A stretch of 64,000 nt of DNA, taken from assembly GCA_026982335.1 (NCBI GenBank), contig JALSHH010000017.1:17076-81075 (forward strand), in the 5' to 3' direction. Each line of letters opens with the position of its first letter. Within the stretch, counting starts at the first letter, position 1. A program made the position numbers and the translations under genes. Of the stretch, positions 37,201-44,988 are shown in pieces. The notes beneath the pieces are model-generated. The model saw nothing but the letters and a program-made list of their open reading frames with translations. It searched no databases and had not been told where the DNA came from. The DNA comes from Phycisphaerales bacterium (lineage in GTDB: Bacteria; Planctomycetota; Phycisphaerae; Phycisphaerales; UBA1924).

Positions 37201-37983
37201 CAAACTTGGTCCCGCTGAAACCACCACCGCAGATTTGCCCTTACATACATCCTTGAGCACCTCTATCCCTGCGCTGGTGGTGTAATAGTCCAGATTCATC
37301 AACGCATTGCGAAAACTCGTCTGCGAGTTGGCCAAAGTCGTAATCACATGAGTTCGCGTGGCTTTGAGCACATCGTGGAAAATATTCCCAAACCGAGTTC
37401 CTTCATCACCGAGTCGCCGAATGCTCGGCGGATGATTGAGTATCTCCACACCAAGCCCAATCACTGCTTCGATCCCTTCAAATATCTGACTCAATGCTGA
37501 GGGGTCATCTGGATTGGTCACCAGGAAAAATCGCTTAGAATCAAACATTTCTGTATAGTCAACTCGCTCAAGTACCGCACGAAGTAGTCCAAGATCAGAC
37601 TCGAAGCAAATCACCACTCCACACGAACCCAACCGTTCGAGCAGTACACCACAGTGATACCCCACCCCAAATCCGACCACCGCACAACACGCCACTTTGG
37701 ATGGGTCAAGTTGTTGGGCAAATCGGCGCGCTTCGTGCATCGGCTTGCGCTTCGATGCCAGTGCTACCCCATCGAGCTCAATACTCAACACACCTTCGTC
37801 CGTTTCTACAAACCGAGCACCAGGATGAGATTGCGCTGTCTCGATTACTTTGGCCGCTCTCGGATTGTGCCGCCCAAGTGCTGCAAGATTTTTCATAAGT
37901 ACTGCGTTGGAAGCCGCTCCCTGATCACCATCATCAGGGGTATTTCCGTTCGAACACAGCGCATTGAGCTGAGCATAATCCAT
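34270..37983 (-). CDS. MAF/DUF115 glycosyltransferase fused to nucleotidyltransferase-like and degenerate radical-SAM/SPASM-like domains
   Basis: A 1237-residue protein. About residues 240-410 are the DUF115 (6-hydroxymethylpterin pyrophosphokinase-like) domain of motility-accessory-factor glycosyltransferases, with VVSAGPSL and FIGQDLGFTDGQYY. A helical stretch reaches about 670. Residues about 690-890 resemble a sugar nucleotidyltransferase (VHAVVFADPEFGGLGTRRGL, then PIVGGLNIFELTLARL). The last part resembles radical SAM plus SPASM: FDGVGDPLMHPD matches the GGEPL strand and IQCDGMVVDCRGRPIGQIN matches SPASM, but the CxxxCxxC motif is missing. ATG 37983 has GGAG six bases upstream. It heads the neuA-neuB-neuC operon, suggesting transfer of the CMP-sugar to flagellin. 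Confidence 0.8.
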   Translation of the reverse strand: MDYAQLNALCSNGNTPDDGDQGAASNAVLMKNLAALGRHNPRAAKVIETAQSHPGARFVETDEGVLSIELDGVALASKRKPMHEARRFAQQLDPSKVACCAVVGFGVGYHCGVLLERLGSCGVVICFESDLGLLRAVLERVDYTEMFDSKRFFLVTNPDDPSALSQIFEGIEAVIGLGVEILNHPPSIRRLGDEGTRFGNIFHDVLKATRTHVITTLANSQTSFRNALMNLDYYTTSAGIEVLKDVCKGKSAVVVSAGPSLKRNIDLLKDPKVRSSVVVIAVQTVLKQMLKRGIKPDFVAALDYHEISKRFYEGLTPADVEGVRLVVEAKANPAILDAFPGEVLCVSDKMLDNLLGEALAREMGTLPMGATVAHLCYYFARHLGCDPVIFIGQDLGFTDGQYYSAGAAIHQVWAGELNAHNTLEMMEWQRIVRMKGLLRKKMDVYGRSIYADEQMSTYLAQFEASFQKDALEGLTVIDATQGGVRKQHTKIMTFKEAVAHYGSPDPIIIPATTDRTLGNEQRKNKIYNRLDSTIEDCERIIYLCEQSIGLLNAMIAHRGDQRKINKLIVEVQSIGERVMELSVAFGLVQTVNQVGVLNRMKKDRVIEMSTDTSVLDRQELQIQRDITNVEWTRDAAKSVADQLRSAKSTLLGKAPKQTNSLHETKIHFPDFKRDSNSVVGLQDDVASRSRVHAVVFADPEFGGLGTRRGLDVPIVGGLNIFELTLARLDQTKELDGITIVTPEPETIRGFIGSLTLRLPVQIAGVDPTRFRRRTCRVGGARVQSSECWRGSIGMLSVYDEQVEFGLLSSVMHAYEIDSCAIVGGDWAMIDPRLVDQTVDRYRRQDTQKRIAFSQAVPGLGTMVVDRVTIDSLAQSCGEGGNHFATFGSLVGYIPITPQFDPIAKGVCVEIAPAMRDAGVRMIADSSERIQAMRQAYQQVSVRDEGVACVEAYVQAHHRVARSCPRTIVLETCTGRLVNGSWGLWKRQSIEPVERPVLTLAQAHRIFTQASKLREDIAVAFDGVGDPLMHPDAIGFIHLAKEDGVASVEFRTDLLREGVDADELLESGIDILSVDVLAESRRTYAALTGMDRFEEMYVRIQMIFDELQRMRAQGGMSYPWFVPRITRCDAVYEEIEQFYDKWMMLCGSAVIDPLPGHAVDQRIYPLPIPSARQKQLDRSTMYIQCDGMVVDCRGRPIGQINVFDEGVEQAYQKMLGTMRSVRTEPKPLGLVDAGESAA

Positions 37984-38177
37984 CCGATTCTCCAGCGTGA
38001 CCCATTCAACAAACAGGCACAATCGCCCAATACTTCATGGGCGCACCATCTCCGCGGGTTCTCTTTGTCCCGGATTATCGGCCCTTCTCCTCTGCCGACT
38101 CCATTTTCCATGCAACCGAGCACCCAATACTACCTGTATACCCCTTCATGAAAACCCAAAAATAAGGGCAATCAAAC

Positions 38178-38807
38178 ATGCAAAGCACCATCTTTGAACC
38201 TACCAACCTGCCCGAACTGCCTCAACCCGGGTTCATCAATCAGTGGGTACTCGAATCACCAACTCCTCTGGCTTTGGCTTCTTTGGCAATCGTAACAATT
38301 CTCTTTGGTACCCTCCGCACCACCCAATACGCCAAGAAGATCGGTATCCCTGTATTGGCAGCTGGGTTGATATTCGCAGGAACACTATTTCTGGTCGGCT
38401 TCTTCATCACCACGGATGCCGAAAACCTCAAAACAAAATCACACGCACTCGTCAACGCAATCACGGAAACTGACCGATTATCGCTCGAATCATTGCTTGA
38501 TGAACAAGTTCGTGTGCAAACGCGGTTTACATCTCGATCCGGCCGGGTGCGCATCCTTGATTTGGCCCAGGCACAAGTTGCCCCAATCATCGAATCCGCT
38601 GTGATCAAAGAAGTCCGCACCGGACTCTATGGCCCGCAAATCGCACGCACCTACATCAAAATCAAAACCAAAGGCGACATGATCCCCCCACTGAGCTGGT
38701 GGATGCTCGATTGGACTCGCCTATCACCAACATCAGATAACTGGGTCGTTACCCACATCGAGCCACTTTGGATCCAAGGGATCACCAACCCGGCAGGCTC
38801 CAAATAG
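38178..38807 (+). CDS. Hypothetical membrane protein
   Basis: Not recognised. The 209-residue product has a short polar N-terminus, two transmembrane helices (about residues 32-50 and 57-76) and a C-terminal soluble domain of about 125 residues. The soluble domain contains an arginine-rich patch near RVQTRFTSRSGRVRIL and ends near a WWMLDW segment. Topology suggests the soluble part sits on the side of the membrane where both termini lie, but this is not determined. It is divergent from the MAF fusion gene across 194 bp and converges on the lipoprotein gene 46 bp away. Start ATG 38178 has AAGGG nine bases upstream. Confidence 0.65.
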   Translation: MQSTIFEPTNLPELPQPGFINQWVLESPTPLALASLAIVTILFGTLRTTQYAKKIGIPVLAAGLIFAGTLFLVGFFITTDAENLKTKSHALVNAITETDRLSLESLLDEQVRVQTRFTSRSGRVRILDLAQAQVAPIIESAVIKEVRTGLYGPQIARTYIKIKTKGDMIPPLSWWMLDWTRLSPTSDNWVVTHIEPLWIQGITNPAGSK

Positions 38808-38853
38808 ACTCCTCCAAGAATTCCACAGTTTTTTCCTAAACGAAAGTTCCGGT

Positions 38854-39777
38854 TTATTTCTCCGGAATACCCACCAACTGACTCGATTGAAGCCGGGTGA
38901 TATGACCACTTTCTGAACGGATTTTCTCGTTAATCCCCTGCCCATTGAGCAAGTTGTTCGGAAATCGCTTGCGCAACGCTCGAAGCTCACGCGATTGGGT
39001 CGGAGGCTTGGTCGTTGCGTCAAAATCTCGTTCACCAAAGACCCCGACCGTCACCATGCTTCGGGCCGGTGCATGATAATAAAATGCCATCTCCCCCTGA
39101 GCACGCAACACACGCACCGCATCCTCAGCCGCTTTGCGAAAAGCTGCCAAATCCTGAGCACTGGGCATTTGATAATCCGCCCGCCCATAGATCCCGATCT
39201 GAAGCGTATAAATGGCCCGATCCCCAAACCGCTGCTTGACGGTCCGTAAATCGTATGACGGGTTCGACCCTCGAAGTGCCTCACTTGTCGGAGGCGTTAT
39301 GAGCGCCTGCTCGAAAATTTTTACACCATTGATCTCGATCTGCTGAATCCTTTTGAGATCACGAACCGCCTGTGGGTCTTCCTTGCCCAGATAGTCGCCA
39401 TAGGCAATGACCAATCCAGTCGATCGCTGCTCAATTTTGGCCTCTTTGAGTCCGGCCTGACCCTGAACAATCGCGAGCATTTCCTTGGCCCGGCGCATCC
39501 CCTCGTTGCCTCCACGCCCAACCTTTGAGAGCACGATCGACCATCCGCCGATATTCTCGCGCGCCAAAAGCAACTCTTCATCATCGAGCCCGAGCCCGGG
39601 TGATGGAGTATCTTTGGGTTCTGGCGCAAAAACCGCGCCTGATTGGTCGGCATAAAATGCCGCATCTTGATCACTTCGCGCCTGATCGCCTCCGCACCCG
39701 ACGAGCAAAACGCCCAGAATCCCGACCAAAGTCAGTTTGCAAACCGGAATACGCTGTAAGTTTGGATATACGAACAA
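38854..39777 (-). CDS. Lipoprotein with two SPOR-like repeats
   Basis: A 307-residue predicted lipoprotein: lipobox LVGC at C28 after a short hydrophobic segment. Two stretches, about residues 68-125 and 180-245, each show an alternating beta-alpha-beta pattern, with an aromatic-S/T-L/I start (WSIVLSKV; YTLQIGIYG), an amphipathic helix rich in Ala and Arg, and a second strand ending in a Gly-aromatic pair (AYGDY; VTVGVFGE). That is similar to SPOR peptidoglycan-binding repeats, but this is inference. ATG 39879 is in frame; TTG 39777 is preceded by AAGGAGG with eight-base spacing and gives a lipoprotein signal of normal length, so I chose it. Confidence 0.6.
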   Translation of the reverse strand: MFVYPNLQRIPVCKLTLVGILGVLLVGCGGDQARSDQDAAFYADQSGAVFAPEPKDTPSPGLGLDDEELLLARENIGGWSIVLSKVGRGGNEGMRRAKEMLAIVQGQAGLKEAKIEQRSTGLVIAYGDYLGKEDPQAVRDLKRIQQIEINGVKIFEQALITPPTSEALRGSNPSYDLRTVKQRFGDRAIYTLQIGIYGRADYQMPSAQDLAAFRKAAEDAVRVLRAQGEMAFYYHAPARSMVTVGVFGERDFDATTKPPTQSRELRALRKRFPNNLLNGQGINEKIRSESGHITRLQSSQLVGIPEK

Positions 39778-40082
39778 ACTCAATACCTCCTTGTGTTGAC
39801 AATTTTTATGCCTTGAAACCAAAATTGCTGAAATCTTTTCGCAGGTCCTGTTGTATGTTATACTTCCTAAGTGGTTCATTTGTCATGGGTTACCCGGCTT
39901 GATCGAAATTCGTTTGTTTTTTGAGTACGACCAGAAGTTCCGTCGATACACAACTCTAGGAGTGGTTGGAAGAGTCGTTCCAACAACTAGATATAGTGGG
40001 TGCCTCGTGGTGGGCACATATTGGTGGTACAAATAATGGGTTGAGACAGACCCAAAGGCAGACCAGAAAAGAGGCTTTCTCT
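39778..40082. promoter_or_regulatory. Divergent intergenic region between lipoprotein gene and flgM, with an inverted repeat
   Basis: This 305-bp gap holds the promoters of both genes. A perfect 7-bp inverted repeat, GTTGGAA-gagtcg-TTCCAAC (39965-39984), lies about 100 bp before flgM. A TATACT box (39859-39864) lies on the plus strand but without a good -35 element. No clear sigma-28 or sigma-54 promoter could be identified by eye. The repeat may be a dimer-binding operator or an mRNA hairpin. Confidence 0.35.
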
Positions 40083-40391
40083 ATGAGTGATATTTCTCCG
40101 ATCAACACTTCGGCGCCGCGTCAGGCAGGACGGATTTCGGCTGACTCTTTGGTAGCCCCAAGAATCGCCGACGCCAGCGCCGACCCAATCCGAGGCCGTG
40201 GTGGAGCCCGGACAGACGATCGCGTTGAGTTCTCCCGAGTGGCACACTACTTGAGTCAACTCCAAGCCGAACCGACATCGAGCAGCGATCTTGTCGGCCG
40301 GGTTCGATCGCAGATCAAGGCGGGCACTTACCTGACCGAGGACAAGCTCTCAGTTGCAATCGACGAACTTCTCGATGATATCAGTCTCTGA
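40083..40391 (+). CDS. flgM: FlgM-like anti-sigma-28 factor
   Basis: FlgM holds the flagellar sigma factor FliA/sigma-28 inactive until the hook is complete and is then exported. The 102-residue product has a polar, probably disordered N-terminus and a C-terminal half with DRVEFSRVAHYLSQLQ, RVRSQIKAGTYLTEDKLSVAIDELL. This pattern (D-x-V-x-x-S, I-x-x-G-x-Y) is characteristic of the family. The ATG at 40083 follows an AGAGG sequence, which favours it over the in-frame 39966 start. It is monocistronic, with its own terminator, and stands beside the putative flagellin-modification operon. Family sequences are short and diverged, so some uncertainty remains. Confidence 0.82.
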   Translation: MSDISPINTSAPRQAGRISADSLVAPRIADASADPIRGRGGARTDDRVEFSRVAHYLSQLQAEPTSSSDLVGRVRSQIKAGTYLTEDKLSVAIDELLDDISL

Positions 40392-40464
40392 TCTTGATAT
40401 ACCCTGATACACTCAGCACAAGGTCGTACACCCGTTTATATGTTCTTCTGTCGCTTACCTCATC

Positions 40465-40496
40465 GCTGCACCTCAACAATGGGTGCAGTGTTTTTT
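40465..40496 (+). terminator. Intrinsic terminator after flgM
   Basis: A 7-bp stem, CTGCACC (40466-40472) with GGTGCAG (40482-40488), is followed by TG and six T residues (40491-40496). Confidence 0.88.
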
Positions 40497-40544
40497 GTGT
40501 ATATTGCCTTTCAAACTCCCTTTAGGTCGCACTTCTCAGACCAG

Positions 40545-41567
40545 TTACTTCCAGAGCTCTTCCAAAGCGATCAGCCCCGCGCCAACCATTCCCGCATCGT
40601 CCCCAAGAATACCCGCTTCAACACTTACATTGCGCAATGACTCGGGAAAAACCTCACGCCGAACCGAATCACGCACAATGTCAACATAAGGCTCACCAAT
40701 AGCGTGAACCAAACCGCCCCCGAGCACCACCCGATCAAGACTCAAAAGCGTCACCGCTGAGGCAATCGCCATCCCGAGTCGATCCGCCGAATCATCGACC
40801 ACCGTCCGCACGAGATCATCGCCTTGTTCGTAGGCCATTGCGAGCACTTTGGATTTGATCTTGTGAAGTTTTCCATCGGTCAGGCTCGTCACCAACGAAG
40901 GATGATTTGACCGGATGAGCTTGACGAGCTCGTGGGCGATGGCGGTGCGTGAGCAATTGTGTTCAACTGATCGCGATCCCAAATGTGCTCCAGGCAATAA
41001 AATCATGTGTCCAATCTCGCCTGCGGAATAATGAGCGCCACGATGGAGCTGGGAGTTAATGATCAACCCACCTCCAACCCCAGTGCCGACCCAAACACCA
41101 AGCATATTGGCCGTTTCATTGCCGATGCCCGCACGCCACTCGCCATAGACCGCAACATTGACATCATTATCCGCATACACCGGCACCGAAAGTCGGTCCG
41201 ACAACCCCATCACCACTGGCGCATTGTTCCACCGTAAATTTACCGCTTCAATTACGATACCTTTTTCAGGATCAATCGGTCCAGGCACCCCAAGCCCTGC
41301 AGTGTGAATTGCTGACATCGGAATCTTTGCTTCTTCGCACGCCTGCCGGGCGGCAGCTGCCATTCGGTCCATGATGGCTTCAAAACCTGAATCAACCTCG
41401 GTTTTGACCTTCGCGCGCCCGAGCACCACCCCATGTTCATTGATGACCCCTGCCTGGATATTGGTACCGCCAAGATCGATCCCAAGGGCGAGTTTGGGAC
41501 GATCCCCATCAGCATCAATCCCATCGAGGGGAAAACCTTGCCGAGTGTGTGTTGATTCGTCAGCCAT
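40545..41567 (-). CDS. ROK-family sugar kinase (glucokinase-like) without the usual zinc cysteines
   Basis: Phosphorylates a hexose, probably glucose, with ATP. The 340-residue product has the phosphate motif LGIDLGGTNI, GVPGPIDPEKG, DNDVNVAVYGEW with the catalytic aspartate, and GTGVGGGLI. The motif GEIGHM is present, but the usual CxCGxxGCxE zinc site that follows is LGSRSVEHNCS, with one cysteine left. Proteins of this kind still look like kinases because the ATP and sugar motifs are intact. It is transcribed on its own between flgM and ispE, with the conventional start at 41567. Confidence 0.87.
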   Translation of the reverse strand: MADESTHTRQGFPLDGIDADGDRPKLALGIDLGGTNIQAGVINEHGVVLGRAKVKTEVDSGFEAIMDRMAAAARQACEEAKIPMSAIHTAGLGVPGPIDPEKGIVIEAVNLRWNNAPVVMGLSDRLSVPVYADNDVNVAVYGEWRAGIGNETANMLGVWVGTGVGGGLIINSQLHRGAHYSAGEIGHMILLPGAHLGSRSVEHNCSRTAIAHELVKLIRSNHPSLVTSLTDGKLHKIKSKVLAMAYEQGDDLVRTVVDDSADRLGMAIASAVTLLSLDRVVLGGGLVHAIGEPYVDIVRDSVRREVFPESLRNVSVEAGILGDDAGMVGAGLIALEELWK

Positions 41568-41668
41568 CGGTGAATCTCCTGGTCAAACCATACACCCAAA
41601 TCCATCGGGATGATAGAGCAAAGTATTCAGAATCATGCCTGGAATATATGCCAATGGGCACAGACCAA

Positions 41669-42577
41669 TCAGCACAGCCAAGTTTGTAGTATTCGGCATG
41701 CTGGCGCAGCTTGGCCGACCAACCCTGAATCAACCTGACCAATCACAAAGAGTGTCGATCCACTCCCCGAGACATGCGCAGGCTTGCCGATCTTGTCTTC
41801 GATCGCCGATTTGATCGCTCCAAGCCCATTTCCAAGCCCACAGGCTGGAATTTGCAGGTCATTAAAAAGTCCATCAGTATCCACCACAGACCTGCGGGTC
41901 AGCTTATAAATCGTATCACGAGCAAGTGTATGCCCGGGCCCGATCTGTTCATCAAAAGCCCGATACACCCGCCCGGTCGAACATTCGAACCCAGGAAAAA
42001 TCAGTGTGATTGGTTCGCCTGCACACCTTGAATCAAGCCTGGTGATCTTCTCGCCAACACCTTCAATAATCGCAGGTCGAGGAACCTGTTTCCCCGAATC
42101 AAGAAAGAAAGGCACATCCGATCCGAGTTTCATCGCCAACTTAACGAGTGTCGTCTGGTTGAGTTGCAAATCAAAAAGCCTGTTGATCCCCATGAGCACA
42201 CTTGCTGCGTCGCTCGACCCGCCGCCGAGCCCACCACCAGCAGGAATGGATTTCGATATCCGAATCAAAACTGGAAGCTGATGTCCGACATGGGCTTCGA
42301 ACAGCTTGTGCGCACGCACCGCGAGGTCCTGCTCCATCTCCCAATCAACAGGTTCGTCCTTGTTTTCTTTCTTTGCCCATCCGATCGAATACATCGATTC
42401 CTGATCTTGGCTCAACGGACAAATCTCGATGCGATCGAACAACTCAATCGCGTGCATCCACGAGCAGATCGGATGAAGCCCCCCAGGCACACTCGACTTG
42501 CCGATCGCCAGTGCCAGGTTGACTTTGGCATGAGCCCGGAGGATCAATCTGGTTTGCCTCAAGTGGGGTTGGTGCAT
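41669..42577 (-). CDS. ispE: 4-diphosphocytidyl-2-C-methyl-D-erythritol kinase
   Basis: The GHMP kinase of the MEP pathway of isoprenoid synthesis, phosphorylating CDP-methylerythritol with ATP. The 302-residue product has AHAKVNLALAIGK at the N-terminus, the ATP-binding IPAGGGLGGGSSDAASVL, and SGSGSTLF near the C-terminus. The substrate loop differs slightly from the usual P-D-G-Y-H and reads SSVPGGLHPICSWM. It starts 68 bases from the divergent Nif3-like gene. No other MEP-pathway gene is in the window. Confidence 0.9.
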   Translation of the reverse strand: MHQPHLRQTRLILRAHAKVNLALAIGKSSVPGGLHPICSWMHAIELFDRIEICPLSQDQESMYSIGWAKKENKDEPVDWEMEQDLAVRAHKLFEAHVGHQLPVLIRISKSIPAGGGLGGGSSDAASVLMGINRLFDLQLNQTTLVKLAMKLGSDVPFFLDSGKQVPRPAIIEGVGEKITRLDSRCAGEPITLIFPGFECSTGRVYRAFDEQIGPGHTLARDTIYKLTRRSVVDTDGLFNDLQIPACGLGNGLGAIKSAIEDKIGKPAHVSGSGSTLFVIGQVDSGLVGQAAPACRILQTWLC

Positions 42578-42645
42578 CCCCAGACTCTAGCGCACCTACA
42601 ATCGGGCAGCCGAGACCGGCCTTTCATGAAAAATGGAGCCAAACG

Positions 42646-43800
42646 ATGATTGTGCAAGACCTCATCAACACGATGGAACGCATCGCCCCGCTCAAGCATG
42701 CAGAAGACTGGGATAAGGTCGGGCTCCAACTCGGCGTAGTCTCGCGTGAAATTACCGGCCCGATCCTGCTGACCATCGACCTGACCGAACGCGTTTTGGC
42801 TGAAGCCCTTGATATCAACGCCAGCGCAATCATCGCCTATCACCCACCGATCTGGACGCCCTTGGATGCTTTGGTTGACGCAACCCACACCCAGCGCATT
42901 GTCCGCGGAGCGATCGAAGCGGGGATGATGATCTACTCGCCTCACACCGCCCTCGATGCAGCAGCAGGAGGCATCACCGACTGGCTCTGCGAAGGAATTA
43001 GCGCACCTCCGGGCCACGCAGCACCCGATGAAATCCATGGCGACTGCCGAGCCCTCGAGCCTGCAATTGGAGGCGACACCAGCCGAGAAGTCAAAGTCAT
43101 CACCTTTGTCCCCAACGACGAAGTTGATGCACTCCGCAATGCACTGGGCACCGCTGGGGCAGGCGGCATGGGGAACTACCACTTGGTGTCATTCAACACC
43201 CCCGGACAAGGCACCTTCCTTCCCCAAGCCGGTGCCAAACCCACCATCGGACAAGTTGGCTCACTTGAACGAGTCGATGAAACTCGGATCGAGATGGTTT
43301 GCTCGCGCCATGCCCTGGCGCTGGTGATCGAAACCCTCAAAGAGTTTCACCCCTACGAAACCCCTGCCTATGACATTGTTGAGCTGATCCCTGAGCCCAT
43401 CCGCAAAATCGGCGCAGGACGCCGACTCGTGCTCGATCAGCCCGTTGCTGTGACCCAACTCGTCGATCGGCTCCGAGCCCATCTCGATCGTTCCCGAATT
43501 CGCTATGCTTTGGCCACCGATGAAGATCACAAGTTCAAAACCATCGGCGTGGTGCCAGGCTCAGGCGGCTCATTGGCCCAACTTGCCAAACGCGAAGGAT
43601 GCGAACTGCTCATCACCGGCGAGATGACTCACCACGAAATCCTCGCTGCAAGCCAATCAGGACTCAGCATCCTCTTGGCTGGACACACCAACACTGAACG
43701 AGGCTACCTCAAAAGGCTTCGCTCCAAACTCCTCGACCAACTCCCCGATGCCCAAATTATGCTGAGCAAAGTTGATCGCGACGAGATCAAAATTGGTTGA
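42646..43800 (+). CDS. Nif3-like dinuclear metal centre protein (GTP cyclohydrolase I type 2/YqfO-like)
   Basis: A 384-residue member of the hexameric Nif3 family. The N-terminal half has DKVGLQLG, IIAYHPPIW and SPHTALDAAAGG. The C-terminal part ends with GEMTHHEILAA and AGHTNTERGYL, supplying histidine and aspartate/glutamate metal ligands. The central block (about residues 140-260) is the PII-like insert found in longer members such as YqfO. The molecular function is unsettled for the family. ATG 42646 has GGAG with seven-base spacing. It is convergent with the lipoprotein gene 29 bp away. Confidence 0.92.
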   Translation: MIVQDLINTMERIAPLKHAEDWDKVGLQLGVVSREITGPILLTIDLTERVLAEALDINASAIIAYHPPIWTPLDALVDATHTQRIVRGAIEAGMMIYSPHTALDAAAGGITDWLCEGISAPPGHAAPDEIHGDCRALEPAIGGDTSREVKVITFVPNDEVDALRNALGTAGAGGMGNYHLVSFNTPGQGTFLPQAGAKPTIGQVGSLERVDETRIEMVCSRHALALVIETLKEFHPYETPAYDIVELIPEPIRKIGAGRRLVLDQPVAVTQLVDRLRAHLDRSRIRYALATDEDHKFKTIGVVPGSGGSLAQLAKREGCELLITGEMTHHEILAASQSGLSILLAGHTNTERGYLKRLRSKLLDQLPDAQIMLSKVDRDEIKIG

Positions 43801-43829
43801 AAATGCTGGTTGAAAGCTTCAGGCCTTCG

Positions 43830-44363
43830 TTATTCATCCGAAGATGCACCGCCCGACCCCATATTGATCGTGCCTGAGAGTTCAAGAACCGCCTTGGGCA
43901 CCTTGAGCTCGGCATCAAAGAGCACTTCGGACAACCGCCCGGGCGGGATGTATTGCACAGTGCCCACAAGCGAATAGCTCACCTCGCCCGAGCGATTGAT
44001 CGATTCGATCGGAAGCACCGCCGGGAGGGTGAAGGTATGCGACGAATACATATGCAGCGTGATCTCAGGACTACGCACCCCTAAGAACACTTCAATCCCA
44101 TCGAGCTCGACCGCATAATGCACCTGCCGAAGCGGGATCGGCTCTTTGTTGGGGTTGGTCGCCTCGATGGAAAATTCGATCACCGATCGTTCATGACCCT
44201 GCTCGATCTCGCGCACACCAACCGCCTGAAATGTTGGTGCCAATGCCTTGTTGCACCCGCTCAACACCAAGCCCGATCCGGCAATCAATACGCCCATCAT
44301 GATTTTCATGAACAAGGCAGGTCGAAACACAGCATCTGATCGGTCATTCTTTGGTACATTCAT
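43830..44363 (-). CDS. Putative LEA14/WHy-domain lipoprotein
   Basis: A 177-residue predicted lipoprotein, with a lipobox LSGC at C37 followed by a beta-rich domain of about 130 residues. The sequence pattern FSIEATNPNKEPIPLRQVHYAVELDG matches the late-embryogenesis-abundant type 2 (WHy) domain found in many bacterial secreted proteins, where the role is unknown. The start ATG 44363 is 25 residues before the hydrophobic core; ATG 44309 would be an alternative with a shorter signal. It is downstream of rpiB by 82 bp and may be cotranscribed. Confidence 0.72.
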   Translation of the reverse strand: MNVPKNDRSDAVFRPALFMKIMMGVLIAGSGLVLSGCNKALAPTFQAVGVREIEQGHERSVIEFSIEATNPNKEPIPLRQVHYAVELDGIEVFLGVRSPEITLHMYSSHTFTLPAVLPIESINRSGEVSYSLVGTVQYIPPGRLSEVLFDAELKVPKAVLELSGTINMGSGGASSDE

Positions 44364-44445
44364 CACCCACGAGCGTAGCACACCTGCGCCCAATCTGCAC
44401 ACATGGACATGAACTCGAGCATAAACTCGATATGCATGGACGGCG

Positions 44446-44988
44446 CTAAGCATTTTGTGCATCGGCTTGTGCATCGACAACGGTGCGTGGATCGAGCCCG
44501 TTTTCGATCGCGGTGATTTTATGAACTCGTCGTTCGTGTCGGCCGCCTTCGAATTCCGTGCCCATCCATACCTCGACGATCTTGTCAATCAGCCGTTCAC
44601 CGAGCAAATCTGCCGAAAGGCACAGCACATTGGCATCGTTGTGCGAGCGAGAAAGCTGGGCAGTGAGCTCATCATGGACCAGTGCTGCTCGAAGTCCTTT
44701 GACCTTGTTGGCTGCGATCGACATCCCGATCCCAGTACCACAAATCAGCACCCCTCGATCGGCATGCCCAGCATTGATTTCTTGCCCGACAAGATACGCC
44801 TGTTCGGGATAGTCACATTTCCCCTTTTCGCATGTTCCAACAATGTTGGCCTGGTATCCAAGGCCAATCAGGGTGTCGCGGACAAGCTCGGCGGTGTGCA
44901 TCCCACGATGATCCGCCCCAATGGCCACGCGCAACACTGAAGAATCTGAAACAGAGTCTAAAGCAGAGGATGAAGGCGAATCCGTCAT
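44446..44988 (-). CDS. rpiB: Ribose-5-phosphate isomerase B
   Basis: Interconverts ribose-5-phosphate and ribulose-5-phosphate in the pentose phosphate pathway. The 180-residue RpiB/LacA-type product begins AIGADHRGMH and has CDYPEQA, the catalytic cysteine motif CGTGIGMSIAANK, and HNDANVLCLSA. A C-terminal extension after the ERRVHKI motif is polar. Its ATG overlaps the stop of the upstream phosphatase gene by four bases, a common pairing in genomes with RpiB near low-molecular-weight phosphatases. Confidence 0.95.
   Translation of the reverse strand: MTDSPSSSALDSVSDSSVLRVAIGADHRGMHTAELVRDTLIGLGYQANIVGTCEKGKCDYPEQAYLVGQEINAGHADRGVLICGTGIGMSIAANKVKGLRAALVHDELTAQLSRSHNDANVLCLSADLLGERLIDKIVEVWMGTEFEGGRHERRVHKITAIENGLDPRTVVDAQADAQNA

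Noticed and set aside
34270..38022. Splitting the 1237-residue protein into separate genes
   Set aside because: The frame is continuous, no internal start with a ribosome-binding site was found at domain borders, and downstream genes overlap its stop normally.
39250..39275. T-arm-like GGTTCGA sequence suggesting a tRNA
   Set aside because: It lies inside the lipoprotein gene and no acceptor or anticodon arm could be matched around it.
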